Notes: generated by a model not told the origin, from the letters alone. A stretch of 64,000 nt of DNA from Paenibacillus sp. V4I7 (GCF_030817275.1 NZ_JAUSZD010000002.1:5084001-5148000); one strand, 5' to 3'; shown: positions 8,667 to 17,724, numbered from the stretch's first letter. Translations and numbers: made by a program.

Positions 8667-10265
8667 TCAGGGATTCACAAACTGCCACTGCAGGTTGGTA
8701 CTGGGATCGCTGCTCCACTGTTTCAAGTCGGAGCCGTTAGCCGTATTGCCGCCGCCATCCAAATAAAGACCGGTAGAAACATTCTTTATCCTATAATTAC
8801 TTCCGTAGGCTTCCAATACCCACCTCTGGTTCCAACTGGAGCCGTTGCTCCACTGTCCGCTAATAGAGCCCGCTGCGGTACGGCCCATACCGTCAAGATA
8901 CAAACCTGTCGCAACATTTTTGATTTTGTAATAGCTTCCGTAGAATTCCATTATCCATCGTTGGTTATTGCTGGTACCGGCGCTCCATTGGCCTGCATTC
9001 GAGCCGTCTGTGGTACGGCCCATGCCGTCAATATACAAACCTGTGGTCACGTTCTTCATTTTAGAAGTGTTCATGACACTCATGATCGCATCAATAATTC
9101 CTTGCTGTGTGATCGTATAGGTAGACCTGTTAAACAATCCAAAACCATAATTTCCATTCCATCCATTATCCCAAATAATCGGTACCGAACCGTATTTCCT
9201 GGCTGTTGCGCTTACCGCTTTTGCAAATGCCGCACGATACGTATTATTCGTTGAATCAAACGCTGTTTTATCTGCGGAGCCGAATTCACCGACGACCACA
9301 GGATATCCTTGGGTTACGAATTTATCATACGTAGACTTCAGTTGCGAATCCAAATAATCTTCCTGTCCCCAAGTGGATTTTTTCGATGTGTTGGTAGCTG
9401 TTGCTCCCCATTGGGTTATGGTGCCGGATTCCTCACCGCAGAAGTCCCAAGGCGAGTAATAATGAACGGATATCATGATTCTCTTCTCAGAATTCGGAAT
9501 TGTAGATGATCTATAATTATCTGTAGGAAGCACAAAGCCATAATTACCTACAGTATAATCAATGTTAGTATTCCAGCCGGGAATAAGAAGCCATCTTGCA
9601 CTATTGTTTCCTCCGGTTTGTCTTACAGTATCTACAAAGATTTGATTATAAGCATTAAGATTTGAATAGTATGTGGTGTTAGGTGTGCCAAAAGTCCCGT
9701 CAAATTCTTCGTTCATGGATTCAAAGATCAAATGCTCATCATAATTGACAAATGTATTAGCAATCTGCTGCCAGACTTTTTGATATTTGACCCTAATCGT
9801 TGTTTGATCGTTTGAATTGACTATCAGCCAAGAGCCGGGGACTGAATTGTAACCGTCTCCATGAATGTTGATAATGACATACAAGCCTTCGTTGTAGGCA
9901 TAGTCCACGACTGTTTTCACTCTGTTCAGCCATGCAGAATCAATCGTATAATTCGGTGCACTCCCTATCTTATTCAAATACGAAACAGGGATACGGATTG
10001 TTTTAAATCCTGCTGCCTTTACCCTTTGAATGAACGCCTGTGTGACATTAGGAGTGCTTTCGGTGGGCGTACCGTTAGAACCGAGTTCAAGCTGGTTTCC
10101 AAGATTCCAGCCCGCCCCCATTTCAAAAACAATCTGCGAAGCATTCAATTGCGTGAAATCGGCTGTTTCTGCAGATGCTGACGGAATCCGACCGGAAAAG
10201 ACAGTTGTAACCACCAATACCATGGCTAACAAAAAGATCCTGAAAGACTTTACTTTTGACGACAT
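8667..10265 (-). CDS. Secreted GH5 endoglucanase with C-terminal CBM13 (ricin-type) module
   Basis: 532 residues from the ATG at 10265, 7 nt after GGAGGT; the upstream GTG lies inside that ribosome-binding site. Signal peptide about 1-32. The GH5 barrel runs about 45-390: GAGWNLGNQLE, IRIPVSYL, VIINIHGDG, acid/base Glu in FESMNEEF (about 186, with Glu where most cellulases have Pro), SVHYYSPWDFCG, and nucleophile Glu in VVGEFGS (about 323). The C-terminus has three repeats of about 43 residues, each with TGLYxDGxG, a Q-W pair and Q-R-W or Q-W, the beta-trefoil CBM13. It should act outside the cell on beta-glucan or mannan-type polymers; GH5 substrate cannot be fixed by eye. Its own terminator follows. 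Both catalytic Glu are present. Confidence 0.9.
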   Translation of the reverse strand: MSSKVKSFRIFLLAMVLVVTTVFSGRIPSASAETADFTQLNASQIVFEMGAGWNLGNQLELGSNGTPTESTPNVTQAFIQRVKAAGFKTIRIPVSYLNKIGSAPNYTIDSAWLNRVKTVVDYAYNEGLYVIINIHGDGYNSVPGSWLIVNSNDQTTIRVKYQKVWQQIANTFVNYDEHLIFESMNEEFDGTFGTPNTTYYSNLNAYNQIFVDTVRQTGGNNSARWLLIPGWNTNIDYTVGNYGFVLPTDNYRSSTIPNSEKRIMISVHYYSPWDFCGEESGTITQWGATATNTSKKSTWGQEDYLDSQLKSTYDKFVTQGYPVVVGEFGSADKTAFDSTNNTYRAAFAKAVSATARKYGSVPIIWDNGWNGNYGFGLFNRSTYTITQQGIIDAIMSVMNTSKMKNVTTGLYIDGMGRTTDGSNAGQWSAGTSNNQRWIMEFYGSYYKIKNVATGLYLDGMGRTAAGSISGQWSNGSSWNQRWVLEAYGSNYRIKNVSTGLYLDGGGNTANGSDLKQWSSDPSTNLQWQFVNP

Positions 10266-10375
10266 AAATAACACCTCCGTCTCTTATTTTTGGTTCTTTT
10301 TAAACGAGTTTAACCAAAGAACTCCCAAACGGTAACAACCTTGTTCATCACCTCCTGTTCAATCAAGGTACACTT

Positions 10376-11023
10376 TCAACTAATGGCCAACGGGCTGTTC
10401 TGAACGATGGACAGCCATTCGCGGGCAATGAGTTCATGGCCGACCGCCGTCGGGTGAACGCCGTCCCATATCCAATAGGCGGCATCCATGCCGGACGAGG
10501 CCTTGTCGAACGCCCCCTGTAATGGAACGAATACTGCATCGTATTCCTCGGCCAACTGGCGAACGGTACGGCCGTAGTCATCGATCCGTTTTCGCCACTC
10601 CTCCCATTTTTCCTCTGTACACCCGACTTTCAATATAAACGGCTCGCACAACACTAATCCTGCGGAAGGCAGCATCTCCTTCGTTTCCGCCAGCAAATGC
10701 CGGTACGCTCTTTCGAAACGGTCGCCTGGACAACCCGACAGGATCCGCCAGGCGTCGTTGACGCCGATCAGAATACTGATCAGATCCGGCTTTAAGCTGA
10801 TTGCATCCTCGTCCCAGCGGGCGTATAAATCCGAAACCCGGTTGCCGCTGACACCCCGGTTGATGAAATGCGGTTGGTTGCGGGCCAATTCGAAGCCGAG
10901 CTTGCTAGCAATGATAAAAGCGTATCCGTGTCCCAAAATGTGATTGGGATCCTCGTTGCGGTCCCGGTTGCCATCGGTTATGGAATCGCCTTGAAACAAA
11001 ATCGTTTGTCGTCTTAGGTTCAT
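10376..11023 (-). CDS. Cytoplasmic SGNH-family acetyl(xylan) esterase, Axe2-like
   Basis: 215 residues with ATG at 11023 after AAAGGA. All SGNH blocks are visible: GDSITDGNRD (nucleophile Ser), NRGVSGNRVSDLYARW (block II Gly), LIGVNDAWR (block III Asn) and WDGVHPTAVGHELIA (Asp-His pair near 190). Length, lack of signal peptide and the GVSGNRVSDL...RW region resemble Geobacillus Axe2, an intracellular xylan-oligosaccharide acetylesterase. It probably deacetylates imported xylo-oligosaccharides. It starts 44 bp downstream of the GH42 stop, so the two are likely cotranscribed. The SGNH call is secure; the xylan specificity is inferred from similarity and context. Confidence 0.85.
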   Translation of the reverse strand: MNLRRQTILFQGDSITDGNRDRNEDPNHILGHGYAFIIASKLGFELARNQPHFINRGVSGNRVSDLYARWDEDAISLKPDLISILIGVNDAWRILSGCPGDRFERAYRHLLAETKEMLPSAGLVLCEPFILKVGCTEEKWEEWRKRIDDYGRTVRQLAEEYDAVFVPLQGAFDKASSGMDAAYWIWDGVHPTAVGHELIAREWLSIVQNSPLAIS

Positions 11024-11067
11024 GATCGATTTTCCTTTCGTTGTTGGATAAGTCCAATTTACTAAAT

Positions 11068-13059
11068 CTAGTAGCCGGTTTCGGCAAGCTCGACAATCTC
11101 TACGGCGTATGGCTCCATGTCAAGTTCCGGTCCGATCCGTCTCTCGCTGAGAAGACTTGGATAAGCTTGACCTAGCGTTACAGTTTGCCGCTTCCGCGAA
11201 AGATTCAATAGGAACAAATATCGCTTCTCTTTCTTCTTGCGAACCGAGATTTGGACGCCCTCCGGCAGATCGGGGAACAGGCTCGCACCCGCTTCTGCTG
11301 ATGCCTCCCGGAAAAAGTCCAAATAAAAGCTCTCCTCGGCAACCGTCCCCAAATAATACACCTTGCCGCTTCCAAGTGAATGAACCGCAGCGGCCGGTTT
11401 GCCGGCGAAGAAATCGTCTTCGTACCAAGCGATCGGTTCCGCGCCGGAAAGCTCCAAAATATCGCACCATTGCATGCATGTATAGGTCTTCCCATTCTTC
11501 GCCCGAATGGTATGGACGTCTTTGCCGATCGGATCATACTCTGACACGTACACCCCAGCCGCTTCGGCCAGAGGCCCGGGCAGCGGTTCAATCCGGCAAA
11601 CATTGTTCATATTTTTAACGCCGGTGCGATTCGTTACAATCAAGGTAGCCCCGCTGCGGACACAATCCTCCAAATGGCCTGCCACGCGTTCATCCAGCAA
11701 ATAGAGAGAGGGGGCGACGATTAGCCGATATCCGCTTAAATCAGCTGTCATATTTACCACATCGGTCTGAACGCCCAGCTTGGTCAATGCGCGGTGATAC
11801 AGCTTTATATTGTCGAAATAATCCATCCCCTCAGCCTGCGGCTGAATCTGAAGAGCATTGTATTGATCGTGCGAGTGAAGAATGGCCGCTTCGCCATGCA
11901 CCTCCGATCCGGTCAGCAGCGGTGAGAGACGGTTCACTTCCTCGCACAGCTTGCTGTACTCCTCTAACCGGCGGCCCGGAACGTTGCTGTGGTCGATCAA
12001 GCCATGCCAGAATTGCTCGGCGCCGACCGGAGCGCTTCTCCACCGGAAATGCACGAGCGTGTCTGCACCGCGCGATATGCACTGCCAGGCGAACGCCCGA
12101 ATAAACCCCGGCTGCGGCGTTCGCCACATCGGGAACCAGCAGCCTGGCGGGCCGCTGATCGTTTCCATGATCCAGAAGTTGCCCCGCTTGATCCCCCGGG
12201 TCAAGTCCAGCGTCAGTGCCCCGCCGTATCCGCTCGTATCCGATTTTTCCGGACTTGTGTTCGGATAATAGTCAAGGGAGGCAAAGTCCAGCGAGTCGCA
12301 GAGTTTGTAATAGTCGAGGGACATCGGGTAGCTCCAAATATTATGCGTCACGAAATGACCCGGGCACCGTTTCCGCAAAAGATTCACTTGCAACTGCTGG
12401 AACTGGGCGACGGAATCCGTTTCGAACCTTTTCCAGTCCAGTAAATAAGACGGGTTTTTGAAGGAGGTACCGCCCAGCGGGGGCTTGATTTGCAGCCAAC
12501 TGCTGTACTCCCCGCTCCAGACGACGGTGCCCCAAGCGCGGTTAAGAGCCTCCAAAGATCCGTACTTCTCCGACAGCCATTCTCGGAACCGCTCGCTGCA
12601 ATTGTCGCAATGGCACTCGTTCAGAGCAAATTCGTTATCAATCTGCCATCCGGTTACAGCCGGATGCTTCGAATAATGCGAGGCAAGCTTATCCACGATT
12701 TTCTCCGAATAAAGGCACATCGAAGGACTGTTATAACAACGATGTCCGCGCACACCGGGATATCGCGGATGCAGCAAGGCGTCAACGGGAAGCACGTCCG
12801 GGTACCGCTCCACCAGCCAATTCGGCGGCGTGTTGGTCGGAGTTCCGATCACGACCTCGATGCCTCGTTCATGGAAAACCTCTATCGCCTCGTCCAACCA
12901 TGCGAAATCGTACCGTCCTTCCTCCGGCTCCAGACGCGACCAGGCAAATTCAGCTAACCGTACCAGACGGACTCCCGTCTGCCGCATCAGATCCGCATCC
13001 TGATCCCACATGGCGCGCTCCCAATGCTCCGGATAATAATCCACACCCATTTTAATCAT
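11068..13059 (-). CDS. GH42 beta-galactosidase (or alpha-L-arabinopyranosidase)
   Basis: 663 residues from the ATG at 13059, placed after GGAGGG; the open frame extends 19 codons further but without a better site. Architecture is the classic GH42 trimeric enzyme: TIM barrel with GVDYYPEHW, acid/base Glu in GWQIDNEF (about 144), four Cys around ECHCDNC typical of the zinc site, nucleophile Glu in IMETISGP (about 301), then the flavodoxin-like trimerisation domain and a small C-terminal sandwich. No signal peptide, so it is cytoplasmic and hydrolyses beta-galactosyl or arabinopyranosyl ends of imported oligosaccharides. It is followed by the SGNH esterase. A 200-bp internal piece of a second GH42 copy lies at 15.0-15.2 kb. 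Confidence 0.92.
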   Translation of the reverse strand: MIKMGVDYYPEHWERAMWDQDADLMRQTGVRLVRLAEFAWSRLEPEEGRYDFAWLDEAIEVFHERGIEVVIGTPTNTPPNWLVERYPDVLPVDALLHPRYPGVRGHRCYNSPSMCLYSEKIVDKLASHYSKHPAVTGWQIDNEFALNECHCDNCSERFREWLSEKYGSLEALNRAWGTVVWSGEYSSWLQIKPPLGGTSFKNPSYLLDWKRFETDSVAQFQQLQVNLLRKRCPGHFVTHNIWSYPMSLDYYKLCDSLDFASLDYYPNTSPEKSDTSGYGGALTLDLTRGIKRGNFWIMETISGPPGCWFPMWRTPQPGFIRAFAWQCISRGADTLVHFRWRSAPVGAEQFWHGLIDHSNVPGRRLEEYSKLCEEVNRLSPLLTGSEVHGEAAILHSHDQYNALQIQPQAEGMDYFDNIKLYHRALTKLGVQTDVVNMTADLSGYRLIVAPSLYLLDERVAGHLEDCVRSGATLIVTNRTGVKNMNNVCRIEPLPGPLAEAAGVYVSEYDPIGKDVHTIRAKNGKTYTCMQWCDILELSGAEPIAWYEDDFFAGKPAAAVHSLGSGKVYYLGTVAEESFYLDFFREASAEAGASLFPDLPEGVQISVRKKKEKRYLFLLNLSRKRQTVTLGQAYPSLLSERRIGPELDMEPYAVEIVELAETGY

Positions 13060-13143
13060 AAGCAGCCCTCCACTGATTGCTAAGCTAAGTACCTTTAATT
13101 GTAAGCCGTCTTTCACCGAAACGAATCCTTATTTCGGCAGCAG

Positions 13144-13187
13144 GGAGTCCTGCCCCAGCGCACGGGCGCAAGGCAGGACTCCTTTTT
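13144..13187. terminator. Strong hairpin between GH42 and GH5 copy A
   Basis: An 11-bp perfect stem (GGAGTCCTGCC/GGCAGGACTCC) lies just downstream of the GH5-A stop. The T5 tract is on the plus-strand side, so it is a textbook terminator only for plus-strand transcripts; on the minus strand it is a stable 3'-end hairpin. A degraded version lies at about 15260-15305 after GH5-B. Confidence 0.5.
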
Positions 13188-13207
13188 CCCCAAATCAATT
13201 CCGGCTT

Positions 13208-14911
13208 CTACGATGCTGTGCCCGTAATGCTCGTGCCGTTCTTCGTAATCGTATAGTTGATAATGGCGCCGCTCCAGAAGTGGAACTTCAGAATCACCGT
13301 TCCGTCGTTCACTTTGTTGAAGAAGCTCTGTGTAAGAGTGATTTCATTTGTTGCATAAGATGGTTTGAATGTTTGGCCGAACGCCTTGAACGAAGTCCAG
13401 TTATCCGGACCGGCGTTGCCCCCTTCAGCATACACGGCCTCCATCGTAGCAAGTCGGTCGCCATTGAAGGCGGTCGGGATCGCAAAATTTGCGGTGGTGC
13501 CTTCCGCGTTTTGAAGCACCGGGGTGTCATTGTACAAGACATGGAAGGTCCAATCGGCGCCTTTGTTAAATTGGACTTTCAATACGGCTACCTCGCCGAG
13601 TGCGGCCGATTCAGTCAGCTTGGCGGTAAAACTTGCTTTGAGGGTCAGGTCTTCGCCGTTCAACTCATAATCCTTGCCTTTTTTCAGCTTATAGTCTCCG
13701 GCCCAGATGCCGGTCAGCTTATTGCCGTTCAAGTGCAAGGGCACTACAGTGTCCTGGGCCGGCGCGTCTTTCCTGATGAAGATCAGATCGGATTCGCCAG
13801 TAGAAGAGCGGCCTTTCAAGCTGGCCATAATCTGATTGTAAAGCTCCGGATCGTTCCACTGAAGCGTTCTGCGGTCAAAACGCCCGCCGTTGTCCCACAG
13901 CATAAGGGCAAGTTTGTTCTCTACGGCTTTAGAGGTGAAATACTCGATATACTTCAACATCTCGCCATGCTCGGGCAAACCTTCGCTGACATCCCAGCCG
14001 AGCAGTCCGAATTCGCCTACGATAACGGGAATTCCTTTCGATACGAACGCATTCGATACATTGTCAATCAATGTATCGACAACCTTAATCGTGTCCGCCT
14101 CAAACTTTGGGTAGCCCCCAATGTTTATGCTGAAATTCCAGAGGCCGTAAAAATGAACGGTCGTGATCAAATTCGGATCGTTCAGCTTGGCAATCGTGCT
14201 TGCAAGCGAATCCACACGCACTTTCTCGTCATTGCAGTATAACGTCGGCAGCACAAGCGGACGATCGGCATTAGCGCCTCCCGACGCTCTTACAAGATGG
14301 ACGAAGGTTGTGTTGATCTCATCAAGAAATGCGAGCTGCGTCGTTATATCAACGTCTAAAAATTCCGGTTCGTTGATGCTTTCGAACATCAGTTTGTTGG
14401 AATGATTCTTGAAGCGGTCAGCGATTTGCGTCCATACCGCGGTATATCGGGCTAATACTTCGTCATGATTCGTTGGCATCGTTCTGACCCACATCCAAGC
14501 GTCGTGGTGAACGTTGATCATGACATACAGACCTTCTTCGAGCGACCAGTCGACGACTTGCTGAACCCGGTCCATCCAGGCCGGATCGATCGTATAATCC
14601 GGTGCGTCGCCCATCCGCCCGTTCCATGTAATCGGAATACGGATACTTTTGAAGCCCTGCTTCTTAATTTCCTTAATGAATTCTTTGGTTACGCGCGGGT
14701 TGCCCCAAGCCGTCTCATCATTTTTTGTTGGATCAGTCGTATTAAATGCATCAAATGTATTGCCCAGGTTCCATCCGGGCTGCATTGCGCTGACATAAGA
14801 CTGCATTTTGGTTTCTTTCGGGGAAGCAGCGGCCGAGCCGACGGGTGAAAACAACGCCAGCAACAGGGCAATGATCATTGCGACTGACAGATAAGATCTT
14901 TTGGTTTGCAC
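13208..14911 (-). CDS. Secreted GH5 endoglucanase with CBM_X2 and CBM46, tandem copy A
   Basis: 567 residues from a GTG at 14911 (AAAGGAGAATTTCT spacing; the paralogue at 17049 uses ATG). Signal peptide about 1-30. GH5 barrel of the subfamily-4 type: PGWNLGNTFDAF, WGNPRVTKEFI, IRIPITWNGRMG, NVHHDAWMW, acid/base Glu in FESINEPE (about 180), VHFYGLWNF, nucleophile Glu in IVGEFGLLG (about 300). A CBM_X2 Ig-like module follows (about 372-455), then CBM46 (about 460-567, ending SGAIINYTITKNG). The same three-domain order is known from Bacillus halodurans Cel5B, where CBM46 helps bind xyloglucan and mixed-linkage glucan. It should act outside the cell. It is one of a duplicated pair with 15325-17049. 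Confidence 0.92.
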   Translation of the reverse strand: MQTKRSYLSVAMIIALLLALFSPVGSAAASPKETKMQSYVSAMQPGWNLGNTFDAFNTTDPTKNDETAWGNPRVTKEFIKEIKKQGFKSIRIPITWNGRMGDAPDYTIDPAWMDRVQQVVDWSLEEGLYVMINVHHDAWMWVRTMPTNHDEVLARYTAVWTQIADRFKNHSNKLMFESINEPEFLDVDITTQLAFLDEINTTFVHLVRASGGANADRPLVLPTLYCNDEKVRVDSLASTIAKLNDPNLITTVHFYGLWNFSINIGGYPKFEADTIKVVDTLIDNVSNAFVSKGIPVIVGEFGLLGWDVSEGLPEHGEMLKYIEYFTSKAVENKLALMLWDNGGRFDRRTLQWNDPELYNQIMASLKGRSSTGESDLIFIRKDAPAQDTVVPLHLNGNKLTGIWAGDYKLKKGKDYELNGEDLTLKASFTAKLTESAALGEVAVLKVQFNKGADWTFHVLYNDTPVLQNAEGTTANFAIPTAFNGDRLATMEAVYAEGGNAGPDNWTSFKAFGQTFKPSYATNEITLTQSFFNKVNDGTVILKFHFWSGAIINYTITKNGTSITGTAS

Positions 14912-15014
14912 AGAAATTCTCCTTTGGTTTCATAATTTTGGCTTCCACTGTACACGTGTTGCTTGGCGGACGTTACTTAGGTGTGCCAATGATTCGGCCA
15001 CCTTTGGCCGTAAG

Positions 15015-15217
15015 CTGATAATAGTCAAGTTAGGCAAAATCCAACGACTCGCAGAGTTTGTAATAGTCAAGGGACATCGGGTAGCTCCAAATATTATGGG
15101 TCACGAAATGACCCGGACACCGCTTTCGTAGAAGATTCACTTGCAGTTGCTGGAACCGGGCGACAGAATCCGTTTCGAATCTTTTCCAGTCAAGCAAATA
15201 AGATGGGTTTTTGAAGG
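15015..15217 (-). pseudogene. Internal fragment of a second GH42 copy
   Basis: About 65 residues here (FKNPSYLLDWKRFETDSVAR through SYPMSLDYYKLCESLDFA) are almost identical to residues ~199-264 of the intact GH42, equal to 12263-12465. At the left edge a Ser codon has become TAA. At the right edge the GH42 sequence joins abruptly, after the Lys-Asn-Pro stretch start, to the leader normally found upstream of GH42 (ACTGAAACGAATTCTTATTT on the plus strand). All other GH42 sequence is gone. It is the relic of a GH42 gene in the duplicated unit. Confidence 0.9.
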
Positions 15218-15221
15218 TAGC

Positions 15222-17075
15222 GTTTCTCTCACTGAAACGAATTCTTATTTCGGTAGTAAGGGAGCTCTGCCGCAGCGCACGGGCGCTGGGCAGCACCCCC
15301 TTTTTCCCTAATAAATTCCAGCTTCTACGATGCTGTGCCCGTAACGCTCGTGCCGTTCTTCGTAATCGTGTACTCGATGATGGCGCCGCTCCAGAAGTGG
15401 AACTTCAGAATCACCGTACCATCGTTCACTTCTTTGAAGAAACTTTCTGTAAGTGCGACTTCATTTGTAGCATAAGTAGGTTTGAATGTCCGGGCGAACT
15501 CCTTGAACGAAGTCCAGTTATTCGGACCTGCGTTGCCCCCTGTAGTGTAAGTGGCCTCCATCGTGGCAAGACGGTCACCGTTGAAGGCAGTCGGAATCAC
15601 AAAGCTTGCGGTTGTGCCTTCCACGTTTTGCAGCACCGGCGTGTCATTGTACAATACATGGAAGGTCCAATCGGCGCCTTTGTTAAATTGGGCCTTCAAT
15701 ACAGCAACCTCGCCGAGTTCGGCCGATTCGGTCAGCTTGGCGAGAAAACTTGCTTTGAGGGTCAGGTCTTCGCCGTTCAACTCATAATCTTTGCCTTTGA
15801 CCAAATGATTGTCCCCGGCCCAAATGCCGGTCAAAATATTGCCATTCAAGTTCACATGGACTACGGTGTCCTGAGCCGGCGCGTCTTTCCTGACAAAGAT
15901 CAGATCGGATTCGCCAGTGGAAGAGCGGCCTTTCAAGCTGGCCATGATCTGATTGTATAGCTCAGGATCGTTCCACTGAAGCGTTCTGCGGTCAAAACGC
16001 CCGCCGTTGTCCCACAGCATAAGGGCAAGTTTGTTCTCTACGCATTTAGAGGTGAAATACTCGATAAACTTCAACATCTCGCCATGCTCGGGCACACCTT
16101 CACTTAACGGTGTTTTGAAAGGTGTAGCATCCCAGCCGAGCAGTCCGAATTCGCCAATGACAACAGGAATTCCTTTCGATACGAACGAAGTCGTTACATT
16201 ATTAATCATTGTATCGATATCCTTAATCGTTAATTCTTCAAGCTTCGGGAAGCCCGCAATGTTTACACTGAACGGCCAGAAGCCGTAAAAATGAACGGTA
16301 GCGATCAAATTCGGATCGTTCAGCTTGGCAATCGTGCTTGCAAGCGAATCCACATGCTCTTGCGAGTTATTCGTAAATAACGTCGGCAGCACTAGCGGAC
16401 GAACGTCATTTTTGCCTCCCGACGCTCTTACAATATGGACGAAGGATGTGTTGAACTCATCAAGAAACGTGTGCTGCGTAGCCACATCAACGTTTTCAAA
16501 TAACGGTTCGTTGATGCTCTCGAACATCAGTTTATCGGAATGATTCTTGAATCGGTCGGCGACTTGCGTCCAAATCGCATTATATTGGGCCAATACGGCG
16601 TCATGATTCGCCGGCGCCTTGCTGATCCACATCCAAGAGTCGTGGTGAATGTTGATCATGACATACAGTCCCTCTTGCAGCGACCAGTCGACGACTTGCT
16701 GAACCCGGTCCATCCAGGCCGGATCGATCGTATAATCCGGTGCGCCGCCCATCCGCCCGTTCCATGTAATCGGAATACGGATACTTTTGAAGCCCTGCTT
16801 CTTAATTTCCTTAATGAATTCTTTGGTTACGCGCGGGTTGCCCCAAGCCGTCTCATCATTTTTTGTTGGATCAGTCGTATTAAATGCATCAAATGTATTG
16901 CCCAGGTTCCATCCGGGCTGCATTGCGCTGACATAAGACTGCATTTGGGTTTCTTTCGGGGAAGCAGCGGCCGAGCCGACGGGTGAAAACAACGCCAGCA
17001 ACAGGGCAACGATCATTGCGACTGACAGATAAGATCTATTTGTGCGCATAGAAATTCTCCTTTTGTTTCATTTAT
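15222..17075 (-). repeat. Tandem duplication unit B
   Basis: The partner of unit A contains the GH42 leader, a degraded 3' hairpin and GH5-B. Bases 16676-17029 match 14537-14890 with only a handful of differences. Confidence 0.8.
15325..17049 (-). CDS. Secreted GH5 endoglucanase with CBM_X2 and CBM46, tandem copy B
   Basis: 574 residues from the ATG at 17049 after GGAGAATTTCT. Same modules as copy A: signal peptide, GH5 with FESINEPLF (acid/base Glu) and VIGEFGLLG (nucleophile), CBM_X2, and CBM46. The first ~120 residues equal copy A almost exactly, whereas residues around 185-290 differ strongly (for example FTNNSQEH against YCNDEKVR) and copy B has a seven-residue insertion after LLGWD (TPFKTPL). 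Those differences fall near the active-site loops, so the two may prefer different beta-glucans. About 200 bp upstream is a full-consensus cre box. Catalytic residues are intact, so both copies should be active. Confidence 0.92.
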   Translation of the reverse strand: MRTNRSYLSVAMIVALLLALFSPVGSAAASPKETQMQSYVSAMQPGWNLGNTFDAFNTTDPTKNDETAWGNPRVTKEFIKEIKKQGFKSIRIPITWNGRMGGAPDYTIDPAWMDRVQQVVDWSLQEGLYVMINIHHDSWMWISKAPANHDAVLAQYNAIWTQVADRFKNHSDKLMFESINEPLFENVDVATQHTFLDEFNTSFVHIVRASGGKNDVRPLVLPTLFTNNSQEHVDSLASTIAKLNDPNLIATVHFYGFWPFSVNIAGFPKLEELTIKDIDTMINNVTTSFVSKGIPVVIGEFGLLGWDATPFKTPLSEGVPEHGEMLKFIEYFTSKCVENKLALMLWDNGGRFDRRTLQWNDPELYNQIMASLKGRSSTGESDLIFVRKDAPAQDTVVHVNLNGNILTGIWAGDNHLVKGKDYELNGEDLTLKASFLAKLTESAELGEVAVLKAQFNKGADWTFHVLYNDTPVLQNVEGTTASFVIPTAFNGDRLATMEATYTTGGNAGPNNWTSFKEFARTFKPTYATNEVALTESFFKEVNDGTVILKFHFWSGAIIEYTITKNGTSVTGTAS

Positions 17076-17250
17076 TTAGATTGATTCTGTAGATGTTTTG
17101 CTTGCCGCGTATTTACTGATGCATACCTGAATATCCTCCTCTGCTTGGAATAATGGGCACTGCTGTCTTTCAAGGAAATCAATTCCCAGAGACACTTGTG
17201 ACTGCGCTTCGATGTTGTGTTTTTCATGCAACTCCTCATTGAACGCTTTA

Positions 17251-17264
17251 TGTAAGCGGTGACA
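17251..17264. promoter_or_regulatory. cre box (CcpA operator)
   Basis: TGTAAGCGGTGACA fits TGWAANCGNTNWCA at every position. It lies about 200 bp upstream of GH5-B in an AT-rich stretch (17265-17330) likely to hold the promoter. Confidence 0.6.
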
Positions 17265-17331
17265 TTTTTATTTTAACTATATGGCAGTTATAATAATACT
17301 TCATAAAATCATCTAAAAATCATGTAGAAAT

Positions 17332-17634
17332 TCAATATTTTGGATGATTTCCTGTAAAATATCGCTTCACAATGGAATACGCCCGCTTCGGCCTGCGGTA
17401 TCGGTCGACGATTCCTTTGCTGTTCTGTGTTCCGGCGCGGGTCAACAACCATCCCGACCCTTCCGTTACCCTGCAGTCGCAAAATTGCCAGATTAGCATG
17501 CCGGACAAGAATGGGACGGACATATAAGCCGCCAAAATGCTCTCAATGATACCGGCCTGGCGTTCCTCCGTTCCTTTTACCCGGCTCGGGTCACGATATC
17601 CGTAATCGCGCCGGCATGAGATAAGGGACCGCAC
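17332..17634 (-). pseudogene. C-terminal remnant of a GH2 glycosidase
   Basis: About 95 residues resemble the end of the GH2 TIM barrel of beta-glucuronidase/beta-galactosidase: DYGYRDPSRVKGTEERQAG, a hydrophobic strand GMLIWQFCDCRVTEG and the closing NSKGIVDRYRRPKRAYSIVK. The N-terminal sandwich domains and both catalytic Glu regions are absent. No ribosome-binding site stands at the fragment's start. It lies just beyond the module 1 binding protein, where a sugar-processing gene of that operon would sit, so a partly deleted operon gene is likely. Confidence 0.8.
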
Positions 17635-17672
17635 TCCTTATGGCGGCCCCTCTCAATCGGATCGGTTCAACA

Positions 17673-17702
17673 AGCCGACGTTACTTAATGCTGCTGTCGG
17701 CT
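17673..17702 (-). terminator. Possible terminator after binding protein 1
   Basis: A 7-bp GC-rich stem (AGCCGAC/GTCGGCT) with a 16-nt loop lies 23 bp past the stop. The T tract is weak (TTGTTG). Confidence 0.35.
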
Positions 17703-17724
17703 TTCAGCTTGACTTTGTCAGCTT

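Larger units (their letters stand above)
13115..14940 (-). repeat. Tandem duplication unit A
   Basis: This unit carries the GH42 leader region, the 3' hairpin, GH5-A and its ribosome-binding site, and aligns with 15222-17075. The 5' third of the GH5 genes is almost identical and the middle is clearly diverged. Confidence 0.8.

Noticed and set aside
8670..9060. Three tandem repeats of about 130 bp, considered as a repeat array or CRISPR
   Set aside because: They are in frame and encode the three subdomains of a CBM13 beta-trefoil; there are no short identical repeats with unique spacers.
13280..14242. Plus-strand open frame of 320 codons (and its counterpart at 15211-15960)
   Set aside because: Both are antisense to the duplicated GH5 genes, so their mutual similarity only reflects the duplication.
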